Assembly: GCF_003352465.1 (NCBI RefSeq)
Contig: NZ_CP031153.1
Coordinates: forward strand, 1,788,465-1,852,464
Length of the DNA stretch: 64,000 nt
Reading direction: 5' to 3'
Source of the DNA: Kordia sp. SMS9
GTDB lineage: Bacteria; Bacteroidota; Bacteroidia; Flavobacteriales; Flavobacteriaceae
The first letter of the stretch is position 1; each line of letters opens with the position of its first letter. Shown piece by piece: positions 54,514 to 63,422 of this stretch. The translations under genes and the position numbers were made by a program. The notes under the pieces were generated by a model. That model did no database searches, was not told the origin of the DNA, and saw only the letters and a program-made list of their open reading frames with translations.

Positions 54514-55479
54514 TTATAAGATATATTTTAATTTTTTGTTGAGTAAAATTAAGAGATAACTCACAATTCCAGACAATAAGATCGTTACAAAGGTTAAAGG
54601 TGTCGACTCTAATTTAAAAAAACTAGTAATTAAAATGATAATTAAAGGATGTATTAAATACAACGCGATTGAGTATGATGATAGCAATTTACTATTGAGA
54701 TTGGATTTGATTTTAAAAGTAAATGCAGCAATTAACAATGCTGGAGCCAAGAATAGATAGGAAATATACGTATTGAGAATTGCTTCTCCTGTGATAAAAT
54801 AATACGTAATCAAATTTTCTGCAACTAAAAGAGTTAGGCTTATAATTAGGATGCTTCTGACAAATTGTTTGCTGAGTTTCGTATGGAAATTTGCGCGTCT
54901 TATGACATACCCAATACTTAATAGCGGCAATGCAAACGACAAAAAATTTCGATGCAATGGTGGATAATTCATCAACTTATCTACCCTAGTTTGTTCTGTA
55001 AATACATGAAGTTGTCCTACATATTGAATGATAATTCCAATCAAAAATAGCGCAAACGTACTAATAATTAGTATGGTATTTGAAGCATTTCGAAATTGAT
55101 ATAGTACCAATCCGCCAGGGAAAAGCGCGGCTAAATACCATAAATGATTAAAACCAAATGTCAATGTTGAAATAGCTTTTAGCAACTCAAAGTCATTTAA
55201 ATACACCCAAAAATAGCTAAAAATCAACATCCATATAAGATATAAAATACCAACGCGTTTCAACCATATTTTGATGCGATCATTTTTAAAGACATCATAT
55301 AAAAAGAAACCATTCACACAGAAGAAAAACGGAACGGCAATTCTGAAAACTCCATTTGTAACAACTTGCGATGCTACTTCACTGTACTCAAACAAAAAAC
55401 CACAATGTGTACCAATTACAAATAGTGCAGCTATAACTTTTAAAATGTCTAGTAAAATATTTCGCGAATTGGTTTGCAA
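54514..55479 (-). CDS. acyltransferase family 3 membrane protein, copy 2
   Basis: 321 residues, a paralogue of the gene at 53422: same start RNILLDILKVIAALFVIGTHC, PFFFCVNGFFLYDVF, FNHLWYLAALF and the end NKKLKYIL. The motif SG in copy 1 is NG here, a possible change in specificity. About ten helices. It starts 5 nt after the methyltransferase gene. Confidence 0.88.
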   Translation of the reverse strand: MQTNSRNILLDILKVIAALFVIGTHCGFLFEYSEVASQVVTNGVFRIAVPFFFCVNGFFLYDVFKNDRIKIWLKRVGILYLIWMLIFSYFWVYLNDFELLKAISTLTFGFNHLWYLAALFPGGLVLYQFRNASNTILIISTFALFLIGIIIQYVGQLHVFTEQTRVDKLMNYPPLHRNFLSFALPLLSIGYVIRRANFHTKLSKQFVRSILIISLTLLVAENLITYYFITGEAILNTYISYLFLAPALLIAAFTFKIKSNLNSKLLSSYSIALYLIHPLIIILITSFFKLESTPLTFVTILLSGIVSYLLILLNKKLKYIL

Positions 55480-55484
55480 ATCAA

Positions 55485-56141
55485 TTATGACTTTTGAATT
55501 TTAAAGATATAGTTTTTCTCTTTGGCGACGCTTTTTTCTAAGATCAATTTGAAAGAAAGTCCATTTTTTGTAGCAATTTGCTGAATGTAATCAATTTCAC
55601 AATCTTCCGACAAAATCATCCACGTATTTGGTGCAAGATGATTGGGTAATTGTTTGAAAAGTTTTTCAAAATACTCAAAGTTTTCTCCACAAAACCACGC
55701 TCGTTCCGTATCATTTGCTGGCGTTTTTGGATAGTACGGCGGATTGATTACGATATACTCAAATGTTTGATCAGACAAGTTTTCAAACAAATCTGAATAC
55801 ACAACATGCACAGGAATTTTATTAGTTTCAGCAGCTTCTTTTAGTAGCTCAATTGCTGTTTGGTTAATGTCAGAAGCGGTCACATTTGCACCTTTGGAAG
55901 CGGCAAACAAAGAAATAATTCCAGAGCCACAACCGAGTTCTAAAAAGCGCTTATCCGTAATGTGTAACGGTTTTATATACTCTAACAGGATTTTGGTGCT
56001 AATCGTAAATTTTGGCGGAAAAACTTCTTCATTAATTTGTACCGTAATGCCTTCATACGTATACTTTCGTTGCTTTACAATGTATTTATCAAAGAAAAAT
56101 TTTGCAATAGGAAATAGGTGCTTTTTAAGTTTTTTAACCAT
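55485..56141 (-). CDS. class I SAM-dependent methyltransferase (PrmC/RsmC-like)
   Basis: 218 residues. The SAM site KRFLELGCGSGIISLFAAS (motif I) is followed by VTASDINQTAI and by EYIVINPPYYPKTP, the NPPY catalytic motif of N5-glutamine and adenine/guanine methyltransferases. The basic N-terminus (KKLKKHLFPIAKFFFDK) might contact a membrane or nucleic acid. Its place between a radical SAM gene and acyltransferases suggests a small molecule or envelope substrate, but a translation-factor or rRNA target is equally possible. Confidence 0.75.
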   Translation of the reverse strand: MVKKLKKHLFPIAKFFFDKYIVKQRKYTYEGITVQINEEVFPPKFTISTKILLEYIKPLHITDKRFLELGCGSGIISLFAASKGANVTASDINQTAIELLKEAAETNKIPVHVVYSDLFENLSDQTFEYIVINPPYYPKTPANDTERAWFCGENFEYFEKLFKQLPNHLAPNTWMILSEDCEIDYIQQIATKNGLSFKLILEKSVAKEKNYIFKIQKS

Positions 56142-56152
56142 ATTTCTGCGAA

Positions 56153-57673
56153 TTATTCGGAATAGAAACCTTCAATTTCGGGTTGACGGTATTTCCAAAT
56201 TTTATGCAGTACCTTGATTTCATACGGAAATTTATACCAACCATATTTAAAACGATATCCAGAAACGAGTTTTAGCAACCACTTTTTATACCCTTTAATT
56301 CTAAAATCGGACGCGGTAGGATAGTAGCCATTCAACACCGTTTCAAAATTTTGAATCTTATCAATCATATACGGTTTGAGCCAAGGTGTAAGAGGATTTC
56401 TTCGCAAATCGAATTTTTCCCAACTCGGTTCAATCCATTCTTCCAATTTTGAAGGAAACGAAAAACCTGCGTCTACAATTTGCTGATACAACTCTGAACC
56501 TTCCGTTGGCACCGGACTGTACAAATAAATGATAATTTCCGCGTCAGCGTTGATCGATTTTATTTCACGAATAAAATTAATATCCCATAAAATTTGTTCG
56601 TATACTTTCTTTTCGTCAGGTCCGGGCAACCCTAGTACAAACGACAATTCAGGAATAATATCCACATCTTTCATGCGTTTTACGAAATCTTTAATCATTT
56701 GTCCCGATTGTGTGCCACCTTTATTCATCTGCTTCAACACTTCATCGTTTCCGGTTTCGGCACCTAAAAACATCATGCGGCAACCTGCTTTTCGCATGTA
56801 ATGCAATTCTTCGTCAGAATATTTATTAATCGTATCAATGCGTCCTTCGCCCCACCATTCAATATTGTCGTCCATGACGAGTTTGGAAAATTCCATCACA
56901 CGTTTACGAGATGTAAAAAAGTTATTATCGTGAAACTCTACCGCATCAATATTATATGTTTCCTTAAAATATTTTAAATCTTTGTAAATAGTTGCCGCAG
57001 TTTTTGCTTTCCATTTTGCATTGTAAATTGGCACAACGGCACAAAAAGAACAGCTAAACGGACATCCCATACTTGAGTGATACGCAAACGTTCTGCGTCC
57101 CATAAAGGTTTTTGCTAAATAATTTTCTAGCGGATAAAACGTGTTAAAATATTCGTACGGATATGGTGGCAATGTATCTTGATCGAGCAAGGCTTCTTTG
57201 ACTGTTTGCACAATTTTGTCGTTTTCATCTTTGAAAATTAAATTGCGAATCAGGGACAATTTTTCATCACTTTTTCCTTCCAATACATCTAATAATTGCG
57301 GAAATGTATTGTCGCCAGGGCCATTGATCACATAATCAACATAGCCAGAATTTAAACATACTTTGTATTGGTTGGATGCAAAATATCCGCCCCAAATATT
57401 CACAGCATCAGGATACAATTCTTTAATCTTCTTTGCGTACGGAATTGCTTGTTTCAATTGCGGTCCAGGCATCACAGTCAAACAGAAATACTTGTATTCG
57501 CCCGTAGCGAAATACTCATTTATTTTCACCCAAGGATCCGTTTCCATGTTTCCGTCTACAAAAACATAGTCGTACTTCCCATGAATCGCCGCGCCTACTT
57601 GAATGATGGTGTTTGGCAAGCGATGTTTTGCATTGGCACTTCGCGGATTGAATATGATGATTTTATTTCCCAT
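56153..57673 (-). CDS. radical SAM protein with B12-binding-like N-terminal domain
   Basis: 506 residues. The N-terminal part (about 1-140, IIIFNPRSANAKHRLPN to IWGGYFAS) looks like a B12-binding fold; the usual DxHxxG motif is not visible, so cobalamin binding is uncertain. The radical SAM core has C204-x3-C208-x2-C211 (GCPFSCSFC) for the 4Fe-4S cluster, later FHDNNFFTS, GEGRIDTIN and GAETGNDEVLKQMNKG. The class includes methylases and cyclases of lipids and hopanoid or carotenoid-type substrates. It starts at the last base of the SGNH gene stop region. Confidence 0.85.
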   Translation of the reverse strand: MGNKIIIFNPRSANAKHRLPNTIIQVGAAIHGKYDYVFVDGNMETDPWVKINEYFATGEYKYFCLTVMPGPQLKQAIPYAKKIKELYPDAVNIWGGYFASNQYKVCLNSGYVDYVINGPGDNTFPQLLDVLEGKSDEKLSLIRNLIFKDENDKIVQTVKEALLDQDTLPPYPYEYFNTFYPLENYLAKTFMGRRTFAYHSSMGCPFSCSFCAVVPIYNAKWKAKTAATIYKDLKYFKETYNIDAVEFHDNNFFTSRKRVMEFSKLVMDDNIEWWGEGRIDTINKYSDEELHYMRKAGCRMMFLGAETGNDEVLKQMNKGGTQSGQMIKDFVKRMKDVDIIPELSFVLGLPGPDEKKVYEQILWDINFIREIKSINADAEIIIYLYSPVPTEGSELYQQIVDAGFSFPSKLEEWIEPSWEKFDLRRNPLTPWLKPYMIDKIQNFETVLNGYYPTASDFRIKGYKKWLLKLVSGYRFKYGWYKFPYEIKVLHKIWKYRQPEIEGFYSE

Positions 57674-58644
57674 TAATTAAATAGCTGGTTTTGATTGGCT
57701 AAAATAAAGCTTGAAAGTGTATCTGCAAAGATTTGATTTGCTTTTCCGTTTGGATGCGGATCTAGTTCGTTTACAATATACTCATATATGTTTTTATTTT
57801 GAAAAAAATTAGAAACATCGACAAAGAACAAATTATTTTTTTCTGCCAGCGATTGTATCTGTGCTACACGAACTGCGTCAAAAACCAAATCCAAATACAA
57901 AATGAGTCCTTTGCTATTGTTTTTTGTAAAAATTGACTGAAATTCTTGAAACTGCTGGTCTACATGTTGCAAATTTTCTGCTTCGTATACTACTGGTTCG
58001 GGCGTTTCTGAATTTAGTTTAATTTGCAGTAACTTTTTTAAATACGAATCCCAAAATACGTTCTTTTTTGGCTTGATGGTAAAGTCATCCATGGAAAAAT
58101 CAATTCCCACTCTGTAATGATCGTTGGAAGCACAAAATCCGATAACGACCAAATCAGGTTGATATTTTAAGGCATTTTGTTCTAAAATGGTTTTGTATTG
58201 CGTGAGTGCATAGCCTGAAACGCCAAAGTTGAAAACTTCAAATTCCGTATCATTTACAAGTTGATTCAATTGTTTTTCTGTTTGCGCTACGTACATTTCA
58301 TCTTCCGAAACACCGGTTCCCATCGTAAACGAATCGCCCAAAACAGCTATTTTCAAAGCTTTTGAATGTATTTCATGATTCCGATCACGGAAACCTTCTG
58401 CATTGGTGCGAAAGTTTGCCAATTTGTATTTTGTATCTAAATTGGGCAGCAATTCATAGATCAATCCGTCTGTGTCAGAATAGGTAATCAAATCTGAATT
58501 GTCTAAAATTCCAAACGAGTTCGTTCGTGAATACGAAAATGCCGCGCCACCAAAAAAGTAGACTCTGGCAACAATTTCACCCAAAAAAAGACTGAGTAAA
58601 ATTCCAATTCCGATCGAAACAATTTTAAATTTTAGTTTTTTCAT
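57673..58644 (-). CDS. SGNH/GDSL hydrolase with N-terminal anchor
   Basis: 323 residues. A helix (about 7-28) is followed by IAVLGDSFTMGTGVSEDEMY (GDSFT catalytic Ser), FNFGVSGYALTQY (Gly), LVVIGFCASNDHY (Asn) and NELDPHPNGKANQIF (Asp/His), all four SGNH blocks. It probably acts on a surface glycan or lipid acyl group. It is the first gene of the minus-strand envelope run, overlapping the radical SAM gene by 1 nt. Confidence 0.82.
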   Translation of the reverse strand: MKKLKFKIVSIGIGILLSLFLGEIVARVYFFGGAAFSYSRTNSFGILDNSDLITYSDTDGLIYELLPNLDTKYKLANFRTNAEGFRDRNHEIHSKALKIAVLGDSFTMGTGVSEDEMYVAQTEKQLNQLVNDTEFEVFNFGVSGYALTQYKTILEQNALKYQPDLVVIGFCASNDHYRVGIDFSMDDFTIKPKKNVFWDSYLKKLLQIKLNSETPEPVVYEAENLQHVDQQFQEFQSIFTKNNSKGLILYLDLVFDAVRVAQIQSLAEKNNLFFVDVSNFFQNKNIYEYIVNELDPHPNGKANQIFADTLSSFILANQNQLFN

Positions 58645-58906
58645 AATCCAACATTAGCTGCAAGCGGGAAGAAATTCTATTGATTTTTTACAGTGCAACA
58701 CGTATGGTATTTTCTTTTTCTACAATGCTGTAAAGCTACAAATCCAAATGGAAACTTTAGGGTCAAATTTATAGTTTAACTGCAAAAAATACGACACCTA
58801 TTTGGAGAAAGTCTAAATATGACGTGATTGTTGAGGTTTTGTAAAAATTTATAAAACAATCTTTTCAAAAGTGTTCGGAGTAGCTTCCGTAATTAGTTTG
58901 TATGTG

Positions 58907-59275
58907 TCATTTTTCTGAACGCAGTATTTTTTCCATTTTACGCCCTTTAGCCAATTCGTCTACCAATTTGTCTAAGTAGCGCACTTGTCGTGTGAGTTCG
59001 TTGTCTATTTCCTCAATTCGGTATCCGCAAATAACGCCTTTGATCAAATGTGCATTTGGATGTATCGTTGCTTGCTCAAAAAAGTCTTTAAACGTGGCTT
59101 CGTTTCCTGCAAACTCTTGGATTTTAGCTTCGTTGAAACCTGTAAGCCATGTCATTACTTGATGTAGTTCTGAAATGGTTCTGCCTTTTTTCTCTACTTT
59201 GGTTACGTAATGTGGATATACAGAACTAAACTTTAATTTCGCGACTCTTTCGTTGTGTGCAGGTGTGACTTTCAT
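58907..59275 (-). CDS. DUF2200 family protein
   Basis: 122 residues with the DUF2200 pattern: VAKLKFSSVYPHYVTKVEKKGRT, then VMTWLTGF, and VICGYRIEEIDNELTRQVRYLDKLVDELAKGRKMEKIL. Cytosolic, function unknown. It is monocistronic, with a spacer of 262 nt to the envelope operon. Confidence 0.85.
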   Translation of the reverse strand: MKVTPAHNERVAKLKFSSVYPHYVTKVEKKGRTISELHQVMTWLTGFNEAKIQEFAGNEATFKDFFEQATIHPNAHLIKGVICGYRIEEIDNELTRQVRYLDKLVDELAKGRKMEKILRSEK

Positions 59276-59386
59276 AGTATGATTTTTAGGTATGATATAA
59301 AACTACAATAATCTCTTTCAATGTCAAAATGCATAAAAATAACCGTATTTTTTTGAAATAGATGTTTTTTCTTTTCACAGAGACTG

Positions 59387-59394
59387 TATATTTG
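59387..59394 (+). promoter_or_regulatory. -7 box TATATTTG of the SGNH/GT39 pair
   Basis: TATATTTG lies 32 nt upstream of the TTG start at 59427. Confidence 0.5.
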
Positions 59395-59426
59395 TTTCCA
59401 TCACACCAAATACCAAAAGAATTATT

Positions 59427-60545
59427 TTGTTGAAAAAGCGACTTTTCAAATCACTCAAAAATCTGATTGTTATTTTCGGAATTACCTTTGTATTGCTCGA
59501 AATTGTACTGGCAATTTACATTCGTGTGGCAGAAATTCCTATCGAATTGCCAACCTATACATTTCAAAATACACATAATTTTTGGTACGATTTAGATGAA
59601 AATTTCGGAACGCTGCATTTACCAAACGATGTGTATCGACAAAAAAAATATTGCTTTGATGCTGTGTATGAAACCAATTCTAACGGTTTCCGCGATGCCG
59701 AACGCGAGCAGCAAAGTACAAACCGTAGAGTTGTTGCGTTGGGCGATTCGTTTACCGAAGGTATTGGCGTAAATGTAGAAATTCGCTTGACAAATCTGCT
59801 GGAAAGCACTACCAAAATACCACACTTAAATTTTGGTTTGGCAGGAAATTTTGGACCTACACAATATTGGATGCTTTACAAAACGCACGCCATACACTAC
59901 ACACACGATGCAGTGTTGGTGGGCATTTTACCGTCCAACGATTTTATTGATGATGACTACGAAATTGCGTTGAAAGTTGGTGGCGATCGCTATCGTCCGT
60001 TTCTACATGGAAACTATCCAAACTATGAAGTTGTGTATCATTCAGACAGTATTCATAAATCAAAAGCGCGTCCGAGAGATATTCGTTTTATTAATAAATT
60101 TCTAAAGAACTTTACACATGCGTACAATATGTATTATTACTTGCGAACGCGTCAAACCATGAGTACAATTTCACAAGATCAAGTATTGGATGTGTCTAAA
60201 ATTCCGAGTTATTTCAATTTTAATACGCAACAATTTGGACGTTTGCGCTACACCTTAGAACAAATAAAAAAACTTGCAGGCAATCGTCCTGTAATGGTAT
60301 ATACGATTCCGATTGAGAAAGAAATTACAGCCTATCGCGAACATGGAAAAAATCCGTTGGGCAGTGATTTAACAAAGTTGTGCGAAGTGTTACAACTGGA
60401 ATATTTGGATTTATTACCCAAAACCGATCGCTTTACCGAAGCGGAATACAAAAACTTGTTTTTATCGTGTGACGGACATTGGAGCGAAGCAGGAAATGCT
60501 TTTGCAAAGCAAGAAATTGAATCGTTTTTTAGTTACTATCAATGA
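59427..60545 (+). CDS. SGNH/GDSL hydrolase with N-terminal anchor, TTG start
   Basis: 372 residues from TTG 59427 (a second TTG follows at 59430). No ATG occurs in frame between the promoter and the membrane helix (about 10-32), so a TTG start is required. VVALGDSFTEGIGVN (Ser), LNFGLAGNFG (Gly), LVGILPSNDFIDDDY (Asn) and SCDGHWSEAGNAF (Asp/His) are all present. Its stop overlaps the start of the GT39-like gene, so the two are co-translated. Confidence 0.8.
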   Translation: MLKKRLFKSLKNLIVIFGITFVLLEIVLAIYIRVAEIPIELPTYTFQNTHNFWYDLDENFGTLHLPNDVYRQKKYCFDAVYETNSNGFRDAEREQQSTNRRVVALGDSFTEGIGVNVEIRLTNLLESTTKIPHLNFGLAGNFGPTQYWMLYKTHAIHYTHDAVLVGILPSNDFIDDDYEIALKVGGDRYRPFLHGNYPNYEVVYHSDSIHKSKARPRDIRFINKFLKNFTHAYNMYYYLRTRQTMSTISQDQVLDVSKIPSYFNFNTQQFGRLRYTLEQIKKLAGNRPVMVYTIPIEKEITAYREHGKNPLGSDLTKLCEVLQLEYLDLLPKTDRFTEAEYKNLFLSCDGHWSEAGNAFAKQEIESFFSYYQ

Positions 60546-62131
60546 TGCAATTTCTCCAAAAATACCAAGATTACATCGTACTACTAGTTTTGTGGTTGTT
60601 GCTTATTTTGATCATCAATCCAATAGGTGATTTTCCTTTGAACGACGATTGGTGTTATGGGAAATCAGTGAAAACCTTATACGAAGACGGATATCTAAAA
60701 TTGTACAATTGGGGCGAAATGACCTTGGTTGGGCATGTATATTGGGGCTACTTTTTTACAGAGGTTTTTGGGTTTTCTTTTACCGTTTTGCGTTGGTCCA
60801 CCTTAGTGTTGGGATTTGCCACCATTATTGGAATCTACGAACTTTTTAAACTCGCAAACCTTTCCCGTTGGGCACTTTTAATTGGCGTTTTCTTATGCAT
60901 GGTGAATCCAATATTTTTATCCTTGTCGTTTTCATTCATGACCGATGTGCCTTTTTATTGTGTCACTATTTGGGCATTTTATTTCTTTGCAAAAGCACTG
61001 AAAACAGACAGTTGGCAACCGATACTTTGGGCAATTTTTTGTTGTTATTGGGCATTTCTCATTCGGCAATTGGCATGGGTTTTTCCACTTGTGTGGATGA
61101 TTACACTGTTGTTGGTAAAGCAACGAAACTGGAAGAATCTATTAAAAGCGATCACGCCTTTGTTGGCTGTTATTGTGTTTTCGTTGGTGTTTACCTACAT
61201 CATGGAATCGAATGATTTGCTGCAAGAACGCTACAATACAAAATTTGGATTACTCATTGAAAATATACAAGGACTCCGAAAAGGTTTGTTGGTTATTATC
61301 TTTTCGTATTTCTTTGAAAGTCTCGCGTATCTTGGGTTTTTGTTATTGCCGATGCATGTCTTTTTCATCAGTCGCTACACATTTAAAGGCTACAAAATTT
61401 GGGCAATTGTTTGGACAGTTGGAATTACTGCGTATTTGATGCGACTCGGAAAAGTGTTGCCAAGTTTGGATAATATTTGGATTGATTTTGGCGTTGGTCC
61501 CACCACGTTGCACGATCATGCAGGAAACTTTACCCAAAGTCCCGATCCGACGGCGCCGTATTGGTTTTGGCAAGTTGTGACGTGTATTGGAATATTTTCA
61601 AGTGTGGCATTGATCTTTCACATTCGTAAAATGGTGATTTCAGTATTTAAGAAAGAAAAAGTGGATTCGCTCGTCGTATTGTCGTTTGTATTTTTCCTTG
61701 TGTACTTAACGCCTTTCTTAATTGTGGGCGTGTACGATCGGTATTTATTACCACTATTTCCCATTGCGATTGTCTTTTTAGGTGTGAATTCGCCAAAAGT
61801 CCCGACAAAGATTTTTCAATATTGCACCTACGGATTTTTAGGATTGCTCACTTGGTTTTCCGTAGCTGCGGTACACGATCATTTATCATGGAATCGCGTG
61901 CGTTGGCAAGCCATCAATGAACTCACGGAAACCATTCCGAAAAACCAATTACAAGGCGGCGTAGAATACGTAACCTGGAATTTTTTCTCTGAAGAAGAAG
62001 AAAAATGGTGGGAAAACGTAACGCCAACATACACCTTAGTTTTCAAACCCGCGGATGGGCAGCAAGTGATTCAGAAATATAAATACGCTCGTTGGTTGTT
62101 TGGTGATGGGGTTATTTATTTGGTGGAGTGA
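60542..62131 (+). CDS. GT39/PMT-like glycosyltransferase membrane protein
   Basis: 529 residues with about ten to twelve helices. The first loop reads FPLNDDWCYGKSVKTLYEDG, in the place of the DE/DD motif of PMT/ArnT-type transferases that use a polyprenyl-phosphate sugar. The protein ends in a soluble domain. It probably transfers a sugar onto a lipid or glycan in the periplasm. Coupled to the SGNH gene by a 4-nt overlap (60542-60545). Confidence 0.75.
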   Translation: MMQFLQKYQDYIVLLVLWLLLILIINPIGDFPLNDDWCYGKSVKTLYEDGYLKLYNWGEMTLVGHVYWGYFFTEVFGFSFTVLRWSTLVLGFATIIGIYELFKLANLSRWALLIGVFLCMVNPIFLSLSFSFMTDVPFYCVTIWAFYFFAKALKTDSWQPILWAIFCCYWAFLIRQLAWVFPLVWMITLLLVKQRNWKNLLKAITPLLAVIVFSLVFTYIMESNDLLQERYNTKFGLLIENIQGLRKGLLVIIFSYFFESLAYLGFLLLPMHVFFISRYTFKGYKIWAIVWTVGITAYLMRLGKVLPSLDNIWIDFGVGPTTLHDHAGNFTQSPDPTAPYWFWQVVTCIGIFSSVALIFHIRKMVISVFKKEKVDSLVVLSFVFFLVYLTPFLIVGVYDRYLLPLFPIAIVFLGVNSPKVPTKIFQYCTYGFLGLLTWFSVAAVHDHLSWNRVRWQAINELTETIPKNQLQGGVEYVTWNFFSEEEEKWWENVTPTYTLVFKPADGQQVIQKYKYARWLFGDGVIYLVE

Positions 62132-62150
62132 GGTTTTAAAAATAGCATAT

Positions 62151-62693
62151 CTATTTTTCCATAAGATGCTCATAAATCAACTTGCTTGAGTTTCTATTTT
62201 TTCTATCAATTGTAAAATAATTACTTACATTAAGTACTAGCGTAAGTAGCTCAGTTGAATTTTTTCCTTTTAGTATAATATTTAAGTTGTAATTCTGCTT
62301 TCTCTTTTTGTATAAATCGCTATCCCAACCTTTAAAATCTGAAATAGTGACATAAGCAACCGATTGGTAGTTGGCTTTATCAAACTTTCTTTTCGGTATG
62401 ATTTCTACTTCATAATCGGCAGGGTTTTCAGAAGTTAATTCATACATGAAATTTAATTGATAGCCTTTTTTTAGTTCTTTCTTGAATCTGCGTTTTATGT
62501 GATTTTCTAAATCTAAAAAGAAAGCACCCAAATGTGTATCTCCTTTAAAAACAAAAAGAAGCGATGCAGGTTTTTGATACTCAGCTACTTTTTCAACGGT
62601 GGTGACTTTGACGCCAGACTTGAATTTTTCTTTGTGCTGAGAAAATGCTTGGCAAGTAATGCAAAGTAGTATGAAGAGTAGTGTTTTTTTCAT
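62151..62693 (-). CDS. uncharacterised secreted protein
   Basis: 180 residues from ATG 62693. The signal peptide MKKTLLFILLCITCQAFSQ is clear; the frame extends to 62786 without a signal. The mature part is beta-rich and basic (YEVEIIPKRKFDKANYQSVA; YNLNIILKGKNSTELL). No family was recognised. Probably an envelope protein. Confidence 0.55.
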   Translation of the reverse strand: MKKTLLFILLCITCQAFSQHKEKFKSGVKVTTVEKVAEYQKPASLLFVFKGDTHLGAFFLDLENHIKRRFKKELKKGYQLNFMYELTSENPADYEVEIIPKRKFDKANYQSVAYVTISDFKGWDSDLYKKRKQNYNLNIILKGKNSTELLTLVLNVSNYFTIDRKNRNSSKLIYEHLMEK

Positions 62694-62795
62694 TTTATAA
62701 TAAATCTGTACAATTTGGTTTTTTATAAATATGTAGTTTTTCCTTTTTTTCTCACACCAAACGCATTTCAAAAAAACAAAAACCACACTTCACTA

Positions 62796-63347
62796 TTAAA
62801 AATCATCCTTATACCACGTATCTTCTCCTTGAAAACCATATTTTTTAGTATGAACTTTCCAGTGTTCTCCCTCTTTTCGCAATACAAATTGGTCTTTGCA
62901 CGCTACACCCTTTTTAAAATATAGTTCTACGACAACGCGTTTTACAGATTTCATGATGAATACAATTTTTGTGTCAACATTGTAGAGGTATTCATATTTT
63001 GTAGGCTTCCCAAATGTTGTACCGCCGCCATCGGTTGGTTGTACACTTATAGGTGCTGTGATGGCTTTTCTGCGTTCCGCATACTCGTCCCATAATTCAT
63101 CTTCTCCTGGCTGTACTTGATTGGGTTCTTTTGGGTTTTTTAAGGCGCGACTTCGTGTATATACTTCTTTTTCTAATATGTGAATCTCATGAAGTTTTTC
63201 TATTAAAAAGGGAACAATTTCATCTGCAAAATGTTGAAATTTTCTAGGAGTTTGACTGACATCAATCGCTAGTTTTGGAATGATTTCTTCAGCTTGTTGC
63301 GGTTGATTTTGATCTTTTTTGCCGAATAGTTTGCTAAATATTCCCAT
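62796..63347 (-). CDS. uncharacterised cytosolic protein
   Basis: 183 residues. A basic start (MGIFSKLFGKKDQNQPQQ) suggests a membrane-proximal or low-complexity leader. The rest is hydrophilic and mixed alpha/beta (FADEIVPFLIEKLHEIHILE; TKYEYLYNVDTKIVFIM). No motif recognised. It lies 102 nt upstream of the secreted protein at 62151-62693, both on the minus strand. Confidence 0.55.
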   Translation of the reverse strand: MGIFSKLFGKKDQNQPQQAEEIIPKLAIDVSQTPRKFQHFADEIVPFLIEKLHEIHILEKEVYTRSRALKNPKEPNQVQPGEDELWDEYAERRKAITAPISVQPTDGGGTTFGKPTKYEYLYNVDTKIVFIMKSVKRVVVELYFKKGVACKDQFVLRKEGEHWKVHTKKYGFQGEDTWYKDDF

Positions 63348-63422
63348 GCTATTTTAAAAAATTTCGGTTTGATTGTATTTGAATTTTTAAACGTTAGATT
63401 CTTTATAAAAATAAACAAAATA

